Shown here one piece after another: positions 15,619 to 24,664 of a stretch of DNA of 64,000 nucleotides (positions are counted from its first letter, which is position 1; each line of letters starts with the position of its first letter). The DNA comes from Vulcanimicrobiota bacterium (lineage in GTDB: Bacteria > Vulcanimicrobiota > Vulcanimicrobiia > Vulcanimicrobiales > Vulcanimicrobiaceae). Under the pieces are notes generated by a model. That model was given only the letters and a program-made list of their open reading frames with translations. It was not told where the DNA came from and did not search any database. The DNA is taken from the NCBI GenBank assembly GCA_013036095.1, contig JAAXCW010000005.1, forward strand, positions 62,001-126,000, given 5' to 3'. The position numbers and the translations under genes are program-made.

Positions 15619-16953
15619 TTACTGAACGAGGACGCTTGGTTTGATGGCCGCTGCCTTTGCTAATCTTCCCACGGAATAATACCGGAGTCCCGCGGCTCTT
15701 ACCACTTCAGGTTCGTAGATGTTGCGCGCATCGAAGACAATATCGCCGCGCATAGCACGCGCCACCAATTCCAGATCAATCTGTTTGTATTCATTCCAAT
15801 CGGTCGCGATCACCATCGCATCGACATCCTTCAACGATTCGTAGACGTTGACGTGCCGCACAGTGCCCCCGGGAAGCGCAGCCTGGAGGCCCACGGCCGG
15901 GTCGTGCGAATGGACGATGGCCCCACCGGCGGCTAGCATTTGAACAAGTCGAAGCGCAGGGCTCTCTCGGATATCGTCGGTGTTCGGTTTAAATGCAAGC
16001 CCCAATACGGCGACCGCCCGTCCGCGCAGACCGCCAAGAGCTGATTGCAACCTATCCACACAGCGTGGCACCTGTTCTAGGTTCACTTCCAAGACTGCCT
16101 TGAGCATCTTGGGCGGAATTCGATGCTTTTCGGCGATACGGGCAAGTGCCATAACGTCTTTCGGAAAGCACGACCCGCCGAAACCAAGTCCGGGACTCAT
16201 AAACGTCGTCCCGATTCGCCCATCGGCACCGGCGCCCGCAACAACGTCCTTAATGTCAGCTCCAGCTTCTTCGCATATTTGCGCGATTTCATTAATAAAA
16301 GAAATTCTGGTTGCCAAGAAAGCGTTAGCCGTATATTTGATCATTTCCGCGGTTCTCACATCAGTTACGATAATGGGCGCCGCAAGTGGCGCATACAGCT
16401 CTTTCATGATAGCCGCCGATTGTTCGTCGTAAACGCCGATGACGATTCGATCCGGGTGCATAAAATCAGAGATCGCATTCCCTTCGCGCAGAAATTCTGG
16501 ATTCGACACTACACGAACATCAGCCCCTTGAGAATTGTGCTCCCGGATAATCGATGCCACAAGGTCACCCGTTTCCACCGGTACCGTGGACTTGTTTACA
16601 ACCAATTTCGTGTGTTGCCCCTCCATGCAACGAGCGATCGTGCGTGCTGCTTCCTGAATGTAGGCTAGATTGGCGTGACCATCGTCTGCCATGGGAGTCC
16701 CCACCGCAATAAATATTATTTCGGACTCGGCCAATGCTTTAGGCGACGTACTAAACGTCAGCCGCGCGGCTCGGTTGTTGCGCTCGACGAGCTCTTTCAA
16801 ACCAGGCTCGAAAAAAGGAATTCCTCCGCTTTGTAAAATCGAAATCTTAGCCGCATCCGTATCAATGCAACAGACTTCGTTTCCAAGTTCAGCGAGGCAC
16901 GCGCCGGTGACGAGCCCGACGTAGCCAGTCCCGAGGACAGCGATGCGTTTCAT
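15619..16953 (-). CDS. ugd: UDP-glucose 6-dehydrogenase (copy 1)
   Basis: Oxidises UDP-glucose twice with NAD to UDP-glucuronate. It has 444 residues, full length. Visible features are the N-terminal MKRIAVLGTGYVGLVTGACLAELG NAD motif, FFEPGLKEL, VAVGTPM, NKSTVPVETGD, SNPEFLREGNAI, the catalytic Cys in GFGGSCFPKDV, and the C-terminal AFKPNTDDIRESP domain. It is followed 7 bp later by the UXS-like gene, so UDP-glucose to UDP-xylose is encoded in one step pair. A divergent second copy lies at 18107-19483, only about 1.1 kb away. Confidence 0.95.
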   Translation of the reverse strand: MKRIAVLGTGYVGLVTGACLAELGNEVCCIDTDAAKISILQSGGIPFFEPGLKELVERNNRAARLTFSTSPKALAESEIIFIAVGTPMADDGHANLAYIQEAARTIARCMEGQHTKLVVNKSTVPVETGDLVASIIREHNSQGADVRVVSNPEFLREGNAISDFMHPDRIVIGVYDEQSAAIMKELYAPLAAPIIVTDVRTAEMIKYTANAFLATRISFINEIAQICEEAGADIKDVVAGAGADGRIGTTFMSPGLGFGGSCFPKDVMALARIAEKHRIPPKMLKAVLEVNLEQVPRCVDRLQSALGGLRGRAVAVLGLAFKPNTDDIRESPALRLVQMLAAGGAIVHSHDPAVGLQAALPGGTVRHVNVYESLKDVDAMVIATDWNEYKQIDLELVARAMRGDIVFDARNIYEPEVVRAAGLRYYSVGRLAKAAAIKPSVLVQ

Positions 16954-17175
16954 AAGATTCTCGTAAGTCCTGAATCCCTAGCGCAACAAAAAGAGCCGTA
17001 ATGCCAGGGCGTTATTCTATATGTGCAGGCGTGTCAGTATGGGGCCGACACCCGTTAATCCTTTCGGTGCGGGGGAAGATCGGCACCGGCGCCCATGGGC
17101 CTCGCAGCTCCGGCCCGTCAGGGTTGCGCTCAAGGAAGCTTCACTGTTGCACCGAACCTTAACTCTGATCTCAAA
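16954..17175. other. Divergent intergenic region between ugd copy 1 and a GT2 gene
   Basis: 222 bases between two divergently transcribed genes, presumably holding both promoters. I see no convincing -35/-10 pair. A possible stem pairs CGGTGC (about 17064) with GCACCG (about 17082), and the palindrome GCCCATGGGC lies just downstream. I could not match it to a known riboswitch. Confidence 0.4.
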
Positions 17176-18096
17176 ATGAAAGACACAATCCCGGGGTCCG
17201 CAACCGCCAATCTGGTTTCGGTCGTCATTCCAACATTCAACTGTAAAGAGATTGTACGCGATTGTTTCGAGTCCGTGAAGAATCAAACATATGCGCCCAT
17301 CGAAGTTATTGTTATCGACAGCTGTAGCACGGATGGCACTCGAGAGCTGGCAGCGGAATACGGAACCGTCTACGCTTTTGGAAATAACAAAGCCCACACG
17401 ACAATTGACTCCGTCCCGTTAAAGCGCAACTTTGGAGCATCAAAAGCAGCGGGCGAATACATATACTGGTTTGATTCGGATATGCGTATGAAACCTGGTA
17501 CGGTTCAATGCTGCGTCGATACGATAATAGAGACAAACGCTGACGCCATCATCGTACCAGAGCAATCATACGGCGAAGGATTTTGGGCGCAGTGTAGACG
17601 CTTAGAAAAGGATTGCTATAACCAAAGCGCACGCTCATTAACCGATGCGGCGCGTTTCTTGCGAAAAACTGTTTGGGACGCATTGGGCGGCGTAGATACT
17701 TCATTGGGAGGTAATTATGATTATGATTTACAGCTCCGCTTGAACGATGCTTCATTCAAGACAGTAAAGTTGGATGACTTCATCTTTCATTATGAAGGTA
17801 GGCTGCAGATCGGCAAGCACCTACGAAAAAAATTCATCTACGGTACGTCTGCAATGCGCTATTTCAAAAAATATCGCAATCGAAAGCAGCTCTTAACTAA
17901 GCAATTTGCCGTCGTTCGTTCCGATTTCTTGGCAAATGGCAGCAGCCTCATCGAGAACCCGCTCACATCCATTGGGATGATCCTTATGAAAGTGATGGAA
18001 TATTGCGCGGCGCTGTGCGGGCTTTTCTATGCCGAACTAAGGCCGAGTCGAATACCGTCTTATATTGATGAGAACCGCGCGCCATTAGACTCTTGA
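17176..18096 (+). CDS. Family 2 glycosyltransferase
   Basis: GT-A fold inverting glycosyltransferase, 306 residues from the internal ATG (MKDTIPGS); the 27 codons upstream lack GT character. Features are VSVVIPTFNCKEIV (N-terminal strand), VIVIDSCSTDGT (nucleotide binding), and FDSDMRMKPG as the DxD-like metal site. There is no catalytic ED/QRRW membrane domain of processive synthases; a weak hydrophobic stretch near the C-terminus (MILMKVMEYCAALCGLF) may attach it to the membrane. DNA here is among the AT-richest of the window (one sampled line is about 40% GC), suggesting acquired DNA. It is followed 10 bp later by ugd copy 2. Donor and acceptor are unknown. Confidence 0.88.
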   Translation: MKDTIPGSATANLVSVVIPTFNCKEIVRDCFESVKNQTYAPIEVIVIDSCSTDGTRELAAEYGTVYAFGNNKAHTTIDSVPLKRNFGASKAAGEYIYWFDSDMRMKPGTVQCCVDTIIETNADAIIVPEQSYGEGFWAQCRRLEKDCYNQSARSLTDAARFLRKTVWDALGGVDTSLGGNYDYDLQLRLNDASFKTVKLDDFIFHYEGRLQIGKHLRKKFIYGTSAMRYFKKYRNRKQLLTKQFAVVRSDFLANGSSLIENPLTSIGMILMKVMEYCAALCGLFYAELRPSRIPSYIDENRAPLDS

Positions 18097-18106
18097 ACGC
18101 CACGCC

Positions 18107-19483
18107 TTGAATATAACGATAATAGGGAGCGGCTACGTCGGCCTCGTCACCGGCGTCTGTCTCGCTGCTAAAGGCCACGAAGTCGCTTGCGTTGACCTCC
18201 AAGAGGAGCGAATAAATAAGATTAACAATGGCGAAGTGCCTTTTTTTGAGCCTGGGCTCAGCGAGCTACTCCGCCAAACACGCGAAAAAAATACATTCGT
18301 CGCGACGCTCGACCTCTCGGACGCCGTTCGTGGCGCGCAGATAATTTTTGTCGCCGTTGGCACGCCCAGCACTCCTCGCGGCATAGATTTATCCGCCATA
18401 GAAAAAGCTCTCGCCTCGGTTGGAGAACTTCTAGGCGCTGCGGATGACGTAAAGATCGTCGTCATCAAGAGCACAGTCGTACCGGGAACGTCCGACACTT
18501 TTGCGCGACAGGTCCTTGAAAGATCAAGCGGTAAGATCGCCGGCAAGGGCTTTTTGTTGGCTTCAAACCCGGAATTTTTGCGTGAAGGGCGTGCGGTCGA
18601 TGATTTTATGAATCCCGACAGGATCATTATCGGGACAAACGATGCTCGCGCCGCCACGATAATGCGCCAAATCTATAACGATTACGATTGCCCGTTGCTT
18701 CAAACGTCAACGCGCAATGCCGAACTTACCAAGTACGCGTCAAATGCTTTGCTCGCAACGCTGGTCTCGTTCAGTAATGAGCTTGCTGGGTTGTGCGAAC
18801 AGGTTCCCGGAGCCGACCTAGAGGCCGTGATGGAGGGACTGCATCTCGATAAACGGCTTTCGCCGTCGATCAACGGCGAACGATTGAGGCCCGAGATTTT
18901 AAGCTACCTAAGCGCGGGACCTGGCTTTGGCGGCAGCTGTCTCCCGAAAGACGCCGCCGCGCTGCTGGGGTTTGCCGAGGATTCCAATGTTGAAATGCCG
19001 CTACTGCGTGCCGCGTTATCTGTTAATAGCGCCCGGGCCGGTAAAATCGTCCGGCTTTTAGAAAAGCAGATTGGAGAATTACGTGGCCGCCGCATCGCAC
19101 TGCTCGGCTTAGCCTTTAAACCCGGGACGGACGACTTGCGCGATTCTCCAGCGCTCCGCATAGCGAGCGCCCTACTCGACGCCGAAGCCACCGTCAGCGC
19201 TTTTGACCCTGTCTTGAAAGGGCCCGCCGGCCTACTCGATTTACGGATTGCAGTGCATGACCACGCCGTTTCTGCGCTGCAAGACTCGGATGCGGCCGTC
19301 TTAGTAACTGCATGGCCACAATTCGCCGAGCTCCCCTGGGAGCAGCTCACCAGGGTCATGCGTCGCCCGTTCGTTCTTGACTGCCGGGGAGCGTTGCGCA
19401 ACGTATCTTGGCCAGCGGGAACGCAATATACGCGCATAGGAACGGGACCCGCTACCGAGCTAAGCGGGGAACGACGTGGCTAG
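18107..19483 (+). CDS. ugd: UDP-glucose 6-dehydrogenase (copy 2)
   Basis: Second UDP-glucose/GDP-mannose dehydrogenase-family enzyme, 458 residues, with a TTG start giving (M)NITIIGSGYVGLVTGVCLAAKG. It retains FFEPGLSEL, VAVGTPSTPRGIDLS, KSTVVPGTSD, SNPEFLREGRAV, GFGGSCLPKDA with the catalytic Cys, and AFKPGTDDLRDSP. It is clearly a diverged paralog of copy 1 rather than a recent duplicate. It overlaps the next UXS-like gene by 8 bp, recreating the ugd-uxs pairing on the plus strand. The TTG start and coupling to the upstream GT suggest moderate expression. UDP-N-acetyl-hexosamine dehydrogenase is a less likely alternative. Confidence 0.9.
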   Translation: MNITIIGSGYVGLVTGVCLAAKGHEVACVDLQEERINKINNGEVPFFEPGLSELLRQTREKNTFVATLDLSDAVRGAQIIFVAVGTPSTPRGIDLSAIEKALASVGELLGAADDVKIVVIKSTVVPGTSDTFARQVLERSSGKIAGKGFLLASNPEFLREGRAVDDFMNPDRIIIGTNDARAATIMRQIYNDYDCPLLQTSTRNAELTKYASNALLATLVSFSNELAGLCEQVPGADLEAVMEGLHLDKRLSPSINGERLRPEILSYLSAGPGFGGSCLPKDAAALLGFAEDSNVEMPLLRAALSVNSARAGKIVRLLEKQIGELRGRRIALLGLAFKPGTDDLRDSPALRIASALLDAEATVSAFDPVLKGPAGLLDLRIAVHDHAVSALQDSDAAVLVTAWPQFAELPWEQLTRVMRRPFVLDCRGALRNVSWPAGTQYTRIGTGPATELSGERRG

Positions 19484-20552
19484 GATTTCTTCGGTAATTG
19501 CAAATGACGCCGCCCTCGTTGCCGATCGCTGTCGCGAAAAATTGGCTGCGCTTTCTGGTTCTACTCTGCTTATATCCGGAGCTAGCGGATTTCTCGGGAG
19601 TTTCACCCTTGATGTGCTAGCTGCGCTGAACAAGGTGTTAGACAAACCCGTGCGAGTAATCGCACTGGATAATTTTATGACGGGACTGCCTGAGCGAATC
19701 ATACATCTCGGAAACAATGCAAACTTCGAATTTGTCACTCATGACATCGTTCATCCATATGAGCCAGGCCAAAACATAGACTGGGTTCTTCACGGGGCAA
19801 GTATTGCTTCACCGACGATCTATAGACTTTACCCGCTCGAAACGATCGATGTAAATGTGACAGGCACTCGTATGATGCTAGATCTCGCGCATCGGGCGGA
19901 AGTAAGAGGGTACCTTCAGCTCAGCTCCAGCGAGATATACGGCGATCCGGCTCCGGCAGAAGTTCCTACCGATGAAAACTACGTTGGCCGGGTTTCATGC
20001 ACTGGGCCGCGGGCCTGTTACGACGAATCCAAACGCTTGGGTGAAACTCTAGTCATGACGTATTTCCGACTTTATTCGGTGCCGGCAAAAATCGTGAGAC
20101 CCTTTAATGTGTATGGCCCCGGACAGCGATTGGACGACGCTCGAATCATACCCGATCTGATGTCCGCTGCGCTCGGCGATCGCCCGATAGCACTCTTTAG
20201 TGACGGTCGGGCGACTCGAGCTTTTTGTTACGTAAGCGACTTCGTCAGCGCTATGCTCCTTCTTCTTGTCCTAGGGCAACCTGGCGAAGCATACAACGTG
20301 GGAAACGATGAAGAATTGAGTATAGCTCAAGCGGCCGATACTATGGTAGGGATAACATGTTCGCAAAACGTTTTTGTGAAATATGAGTCCAATGCTGACC
20401 CGCAGTACATCACCGATAATCCGCAGCGCAGATGCCCAAAGCTAGATAAAGTGATTGCCACGACTGGTTGGTCGCCCTCAGTACCTCTTAAAGAGGGCCT
20501 TGACCGAACGCTGCGTTCGTATCGTGAGGAAAGTGCTCTCGCATCTGGCTGA
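19476..20552 (+). CDS. UDP-glucuronate decarboxylase-like SDR (copy 2)
   Basis: Extended SDR of 358 residues with a GTG start inside ugd copy 2. About 25 residues precede the Rossmann motif SGASGFLGSFTL. UXS-like segments are HGASIASPTIYRLYPLETIDVNVTG, LSSSEIYGDPAPAEVP, ENYVGRVSCTGPRACYDESKR (Tyr-x3-Lys), and PFNVYGPGQRLDDARIIPDLM. Its ASPTIYRLYP differs from the classic ASP-V-DYLAFP region of the other copy, so its substrate or product may differ. Position after a UGD supports a UDP-glucuronate substrate. The last 65 bases overlap the convergent epimerase gene. Confidence 0.82.
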   Translation: MARISSVIANDAALVADRCREKLAALSGSTLLISGASGFLGSFTLDVLAALNKVLDKPVRVIALDNFMTGLPERIIHLGNNANFEFVTHDIVHPYEPGQNIDWVLHGASIASPTIYRLYPLETIDVNVTGTRMMLDLAHRAEVRGYLQLSSSEIYGDPAPAEVPTDENYVGRVSCTGPRACYDESKRLGETLVMTYFRLYSVPAKIVRPFNVYGPGQRLDDARIIPDLMSAALGDRPIALFSDGRATRAFCYVSDFVSAMLLLLVLGQPGEAYNVGNDEELSIAQAADTMVGITCSQNVFVKYESNADPQYITDNPQRRCPKLDKVIATTGWSPSVPLKEGLDRTLRSYREESALASG

Positions 20553-21420
20553 AGCCTTCCACTAAAGTTATACGGGGCTCGAAACCAGTAAGCGACTGAA
20601 GTCGCGCGATATCTGCAAATATATCGGACTGAGGGCTGCCTGACGGAGGCGCGCTGGAAAGCAAGGGCTGAAGATCAGGATAAAACCTACGGACAATAAG
20701 CATGAGGACATCCCGAATCGAAATTGCTTTTCCCGAACCCACATTTACTGGACCCTCAACCGCGGAATCGACGATAGCTACCACCGCGTCGGCGACATCT
20801 TCTATATTGATAAAATCCAATCGCCGATCGGGATGCTGCAGCTCGGGCAGCCTTCGTGCTTCAAGGTCCTGCAGCAATCTTGAAAACAGCTTGGAGCGAG
20901 GCTCGCCGACCCCGTACGGAAAGAATATGCGCGCCCAGGCACTAGAGCGGCCGTACAACAATGACGCACTTTCTAGCGCGTATGACATTGCCGCTTTCGA
21001 AGCTCCATACAGCGTGGTTGGTCTGATCGGAGTTTGAAACTCCCGACAGACCCCATTCTGTGGAGTACCGTATTCAGCGCAAGATCCAATTCCCACGAAC
21101 CGCCGGCCACCTTGCCGATAAAAGCGCTCCGCAAGAAACACGCTGCTCTTCAACCAGTCGAAGTTTTGAGGCGAAGCCCAGAACTCGCCAGGTGCAGTCG
21201 TCCATGCGGCGTGGAGTATGTAGTTCGGTTTCACTTCGGACAAGAGGTCGGCGACTCTATCGGAATCCAAGAGATCGACGGCATAAGTACGTACCGCCGA
21301 TTCGAGCACCGGTTTGCGTCGGGCCGCTGCATGCACTTCATATTGTCGGCGTAACAGTCTTCCAATGCAATTTCGTGCAACGAAGCCGCCGCCTCCCGTT
21401 ACAAGAATTCGCTTTACCAA
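20488..21420 (-). CDS. NAD-dependent epimerase/reductase of the extended SDR family
   Basis: Nucleotide-sugar SDR, 310 residues, with a TTG start giving (M)VKRILVTGGGGFVARN. The catalytic set is Ser in GIGSCAEYG and YGASKAAM (Tyr-x3-Lys). The C-terminal LTGFEPRITLVEGF segment is typical. It lies directly after a C-methyltransferase and rfbF on the same strand, so a CDP- or dTDP-4-keto-sugar reductase role (abequose synthase-like) is plausible but unproven. It is the only nearby candidate for a missing reductase step. The 3' end overlaps the convergent UXS-like gene by 65 bp. Confidence 0.8.
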   Translation of the reverse strand: MVKRILVTGGGGFVARNCIGRLLRRQYEVHAAARRKPVLESAVRTYAVDLLDSDRVADLLSEVKPNYILHAAWTTAPGEFWASPQNFDWLKSSVFLAERFYRQGGRRFVGIGSCAEYGTPQNGVCREFQTPIRPTTLYGASKAAMSYALESASLLYGRSSAWARIFFPYGVGEPRSKLFSRLLQDLEARRLPELQHPDRRLDFINIEDVADAVVAIVDSAVEGPVNVGSGKAISIRDVLMLIVRRFYPDLQPLLSSAPPSGSPQSDIFADIARLQSLTGFEPRITLVEGFSQMREHFPHDTNAAFGQGPL

Positions 21421-22670
21421 ATTGTCACTTCGGGAAAGGCAACGGCGAACCGACCACCCCAGCTTCTAATGCGGGTCATTTGCGCTTCAATTTCGGTGCG
21501 GAGATTCCAAGCCATAATAATCAGGAGGTCTGGCTTGGCTTCATAAATGTGAGCGGGCTCAAGAATAGGAATGTGCGAGCCAGGTAGCATCTTACCTTGC
21601 TTATGCGGACTGGCATCTACGGTGAACGGTATTTGAGCAGTCGTGACTCCGCAGTAGTTGAGGAAAGTGTTCGCTTTCGCGGGGGCCCCGTACGCGGCGA
21701 CCATCCTCCCGGCTTCTTTCTCCTGGGATAACAATCTCAGAAACTCATCGCGGCGACCCTCGACCTTTTTTTGAAAGCCCGTATACAGGTCGAGTGTTTC
21801 CATCCCTGCAGCCGCCTCTCGTTCAAGAAGATCATATACCGGTCGTTGCGGTTTTTTTTCACTCGCCGAATACTCGACGTATATTCGCAGTGACCCACCG
21901 TGCAGCGGTATCTCCTCCACATTTGTTATCTCTAGGTCATGCGCATTGAAAGCCTTCCTTATAGTTCGTAGTGAGAAGTAAGAAAAATGCTCGTGATATA
22001 TCGTGTCAAACTCTACATTCTTAATGAGTTGCAAAAGATGCGGAAACTCGAACGTAGCCGTGCCTGCCGAGGAGAGAACTTCTTTTACGCCAGCGATGAA
22101 ATCGTGCAGGTTAGGCACATGCGCTATAACGTTGTTGCCAATTACGAGGTCGGCTTCGCCATGAGCGCTCTTAAGCGCCTTCGCCGAAGCGGCTCCAAAA
22201 AAAACCGATTCCGTTGGAACGCCCGCCTTGCGAGCAGCTTCCGCCACATTCTGGGCGGGCTCTATACCAAGGCAACGAATTTGCCGGTCAACGAAGTTGC
22301 TTAACAGGTAGCCGTCATTACTCGCGATCTCCAGGACAAACGAACGGCCCGGAGTTAGCCCGAGCCGCCCGATAATCATAGCAGAGTACTGACGAGCGTG
22401 TTCTATCAGAGTCGATGAGACTGATGAAAAATATGCGTAATCCGAAAAAATAGCCTCGGGCGTCTCCTGCGGCTCAAGTTGAACGAGCTGACACTTGTCA
22501 CAAACATAAGCGTGAAGTGGATAAAATGCGTCTTCCCCTTTTGCGACCTGCGCTGGCGTCACGTAAGAGTTCGCCAATGGGCTCTCTCCAAGATTGCAAA
22601 ACGTAGTTTGGAGGAACGCGAAACAAATTCGGCATTTCGCTGACAAGGAGCTACCCTTTCTCCCATACAC
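21414..22670 (-). CDS. Sugar C-methyltransferase (NDP-hexose 3-C-methyltransferase type)
   Basis: Three-part SAM-dependent methyltransferase of about 418 residues. An N-terminal zinc-binding region carries C-R-I-C and C-D-K-C pairs. The SAM domain shows VLEIASNDGYLL and NNVIAHVPNLHDF. The C-terminal half has VAAYGAPAKANTFLNYCG and ends PDLLIIMAWNLRTEI. This arrangement (Methyltransf_13/12/14) is that of TylC3/NovU-like enzymes, which add a methyl to a carbon of a keto-deoxy sugar. The GTG at 22670 overlaps rfbF by 20 bp; a TTG at 22646, with AAGGG upstream, would remove the overlap and is equally plausible. A second, divergent copy is at 23424. Confidence 0.88.
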   Translation of the reverse strand: MYGRKGSSLSAKCRICFAFLQTTFCNLGESPLANSYVTPAQVAKGEDAFYPLHAYVCDKCQLVQLEPQETPEAIFSDYAYFSSVSSTLIEHARQYSAMIIGRLGLTPGRSFVLEIASNDGYLLSNFVDRQIRCLGIEPAQNVAEAARKAGVPTESVFFGAASAKALKSAHGEADLVIGNNVIAHVPNLHDFIAGVKEVLSSAGTATFEFPHLLQLIKNVEFDTIYHEHFSYFSLRTIRKAFNAHDLEITNVEEIPLHGGSLRIYVEYSASEKKPQRPVYDLLEREAAAGMETLDLYTGFQKKVEGRRDEFLRLLSQEKEAGRMVAAYGAPAKANTFLNYCGVTTAQIPFTVDASPHKQGKMLPGSHIPILEPAHIYEAKPDLLIIMAWNLRTEIEAQMTRIRSWGGRFAVAFPEVTIW

Positions 22671-23427
22671 GCCACGGCGCGTTCCCTGACGCCCAGAGGG
22701 ACTCCAGCTCGTTCTTATCGCGCAACGTATCGAGGGGATGCCAAAAACCTGAGTGTCTGTACGCCTTCAACTCCCGTTCCGCGGCCAACGCCTCTAAAGG
22801 TTGCTTTTCCCAAATCGTATCGTCGCCAGAAATACGCGTCAAGACGCTCGGCTCCAATACAAAAAACCCGCCGTTAATCCAGCTGTTATCCCCTTCAGGC
22901 TTTTCCTGAAAGCTAGCGACCGTATCATCTTCTATGTGAACGGCGCCAAATCTACCCGGCGGTTTCACAACTGTGACGGTCGCTGCTTTAGCGTGCTTAC
23001 GATGAAACGTCAAAAGGTCGTCGATATCGATACCGGCAACGCCATCCCCATACGTCATGCAAAACGCTTCATTGTTCAAGTATGGCTCGACTCGTTTAAG
23101 GCGTCCGCCCGTCATCGTGAAATCTCCGGTATCGACGAGTGTTACGGTCCACGGCTCGGCAACGCTTTCATGGACTGTCATCGTGCCTTTCCGAATATCG
23201 AGCGTTACGTCTGCGGTGTGCAGATAGTAGTTTGCAAAAAACTCCTTTATCAAGTAGCCTTTGTACCCAAGACAAATAACGAATTCTGTCAGACCAAAAG
23301 CCGAATAAATTTTCATAATATGCCATATGATCGGCTTGCCGCCAATTTCAATCAACGGTTTCGGACGACTCCCGGTTTCCTCGGATATACGCGTACCGAG
23401 ACCTCCTGCCAATATTACGACTTTCAC
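22651..23427 (-). CDS. rfbF: Glucose-1-phosphate cytidylyltransferase
   Basis: Makes CDP-glucose from glucose-1-phosphate and CTP, the entry to CDP-dideoxy sugars such as paratose, abequose and tyvelose. It has 258 residues with a GTG start overlapping the upstream stop (GTGA). Diagnostic segments are ILAGGLGTRISEETGSRPKPLIEIGGKPIIWHIMKIYS, FVICLGYKGYLIKEFF, CMTYGDGVAGIDI, and HSGFWHPLDTLRDK near the end. It is flanked by two C-methyltransferases. The next pathway enzyme, CDP-glucose 4,6-dehydratase (RfbG), is not in the window. Confidence 0.94.
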   Translation of the reverse strand: MKVVILAGGLGTRISEETGSRPKPLIEIGGKPIIWHIMKIYSAFGLTEFVICLGYKGYLIKEFFANYYLHTADVTLDIRKGTMTVHESVAEPWTVTLVDTGDFTMTGGRLKRVEPYLNNEAFCMTYGDGVAGIDIDDLLTFHRKHAKAATVTVVKPPGRFGAVHIEDDTVASFQEKPEGDNSWINGGFFVLEPSVLTRISGDDTIWEKQPLEALAAERELKAYRHSGFWHPLDTLRDKNELESLWASGNAPWRVWEKG

Positions 23428-24656
23428 GCTCCCGGAATCACCTCGACGGAAGGAAATGGCAGAATAAACGTGGGCCTCAATCCCGCGGAGGCAACTTTAG
23501 CCATCAGCTCATCTCTATAATTCCATGCGGTAAGCAAGAATGCGTCTGGTGGATTATGAAACGCCCATTCTTCCGAAACTATCTCCACTCCGCAACCCGG
23601 CATAAAACGTCCCTGTTTAATCAACGTCGAATCGACGCAATAGGGGATTTCTTTACTCGTTAGCTTCGTATAATTCAATAACGTTGCGCCCTTGGCCGTA
23701 GCGCCATATCCGTAAATGCGCATTCCATTCTTGCGAAGCGTACATACCACGTCGTGAAGCTCTTTTTTAATCTTAGGAACGCTTCGTGCAAACGTCTGAG
23801 CTAACCCCGCCCGCAGCATCTCGGCTTCGTTACGCAGATCTAATGTAAGTGCTTCATCCAGAGGGTACGCGGCGACTTCATTCTGGCGTCTCGCCACGCA
23901 CGTTACTGACCCGCCGTGCACGTCCGAGTACAAAACGTCAGTCAATGCAAGGCCGACGCGCCCGAACATTTTCTGGATGGCCGTTAACGTGTAATAAAAC
24001 ATGTGCTCGTGATATATTTGGTCGAATTCGTTGTTTTTTAGGGTAGCGATTGCATAGGCATTCTCCATGATAAATACTCCGCCTTCAGACAGAACGGCAA
24101 GGACACCATCGAGTATCGCATAGGGATCACAATTATGGGCCATGCAGTGGCGCGCAGCTATAAAGTCGACGGAGCCATTCTCGTCGCGATATTTTTCAGC
24201 GAATGATTTATCGAAGAATGCTGCAATCGTTGGCAAGCCCCGCGCGGCTGCCATGGCCGCGACATTCTCAGCCGGGTCAACGCCAACGATTGAACCGACC
24301 CTCGGAGCCAAGTGGGCCAAGAACTCCCCGGCATTGCTACCAATTTCCAAACCCTTTTTGTCCCTAGCGATATAACCGCGATCTTCCAAAAACGACGTGA
24401 GGCGTTGATAATGGCTCAGTAGTAGCCGCGAACTCGGCGTAACATAATTGTAGTGACGATACAAGGTTTGTGAATCAAGACAATCACGCAGCTGAAAACT
24501 CCGGCAGTATTTGCAAGACTCCATTATGAGGGGGAATTCTACCATATGCTGACTCGGACTTTGCATGAGCCAATTGGCCGGAGGCATATCGCCCATATCA
24601 ATGATCAACTGAGTTGCGGCGCCGCAGATCCGGCAGCGGTGCTGGCGAGGTGGCAT
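23424..24656 (-). CDS. Sugar C-methyltransferase, second copy
   Basis: Same three-part architecture as the 21414 gene but clearly divergent. The N-terminal zinc region has C-R-I-C and C-K-Y-C. The SAM domain has GLEIGSNAGEFLAHL, GVDPAENV and the catalytic-region HCMAHNCDPYAILDGV. The C-terminal half has IYGYGATAKGATLLNY and DAFLLTAWNYRDEL. The ATG at 24656 (MPPRQHRCRIC) is preferred; a GTG at 24689 would overlap the small membrane-protein gene and lacks a Shine-Dalgarno. Flanking rfbF, it suggests methyl-branched CDP- or dTDP-sugars. Two such enzymes imply two methylation steps or two sugars. Confidence 0.87.
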   Translation of the reverse strand: MPPRQHRCRICGAATQLIIDMGDMPPANWLMQSPSQHMVEFPLIMESCKYCRSFQLRDCLDSQTLYRHYNYVTPSSRLLLSHYQRLTSFLEDRGYIARDKKGLEIGSNAGEFLAHLAPRVGSIVGVDPAENVAAMAAARGLPTIAAFFDKSFAEKYRDENGSVDFIAARHCMAHNCDPYAILDGVLAVLSEGGVFIMENAYAIATLKNNEFDQIYHEHMFYYTLTAIQKMFGRVGLALTDVLYSDVHGGSVTCVARRQNEVAAYPLDEALTLDLRNEAEMLRAGLAQTFARSVPKIKKELHDVVCTLRKNGMRIYGYGATAKGATLLNYTKLTSKEIPYCVDSTLIKQGRFMPGCGVEIVSEEWAFHNPPDAFLLTAWNYRDELMAKVASAGLRPTFILPFPSVEVIPGA

Positions 24657-24664
24657 GGCTCCGA

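Noticed and set aside
16123..16668. Plus-strand ORFs opposite ugd and similar long antisense frames across the window
   Set aside because: They are antisense shadows of clearly conserved genes with no signal, domain or Shine-Dalgarno of their own.
17040..17110. Cobalamin or c-di-GMP riboswitch upstream of ugd/GT2
   Set aside because: GC-rich arms exist but I could not match the conserved cores of any riboswitch class I know.
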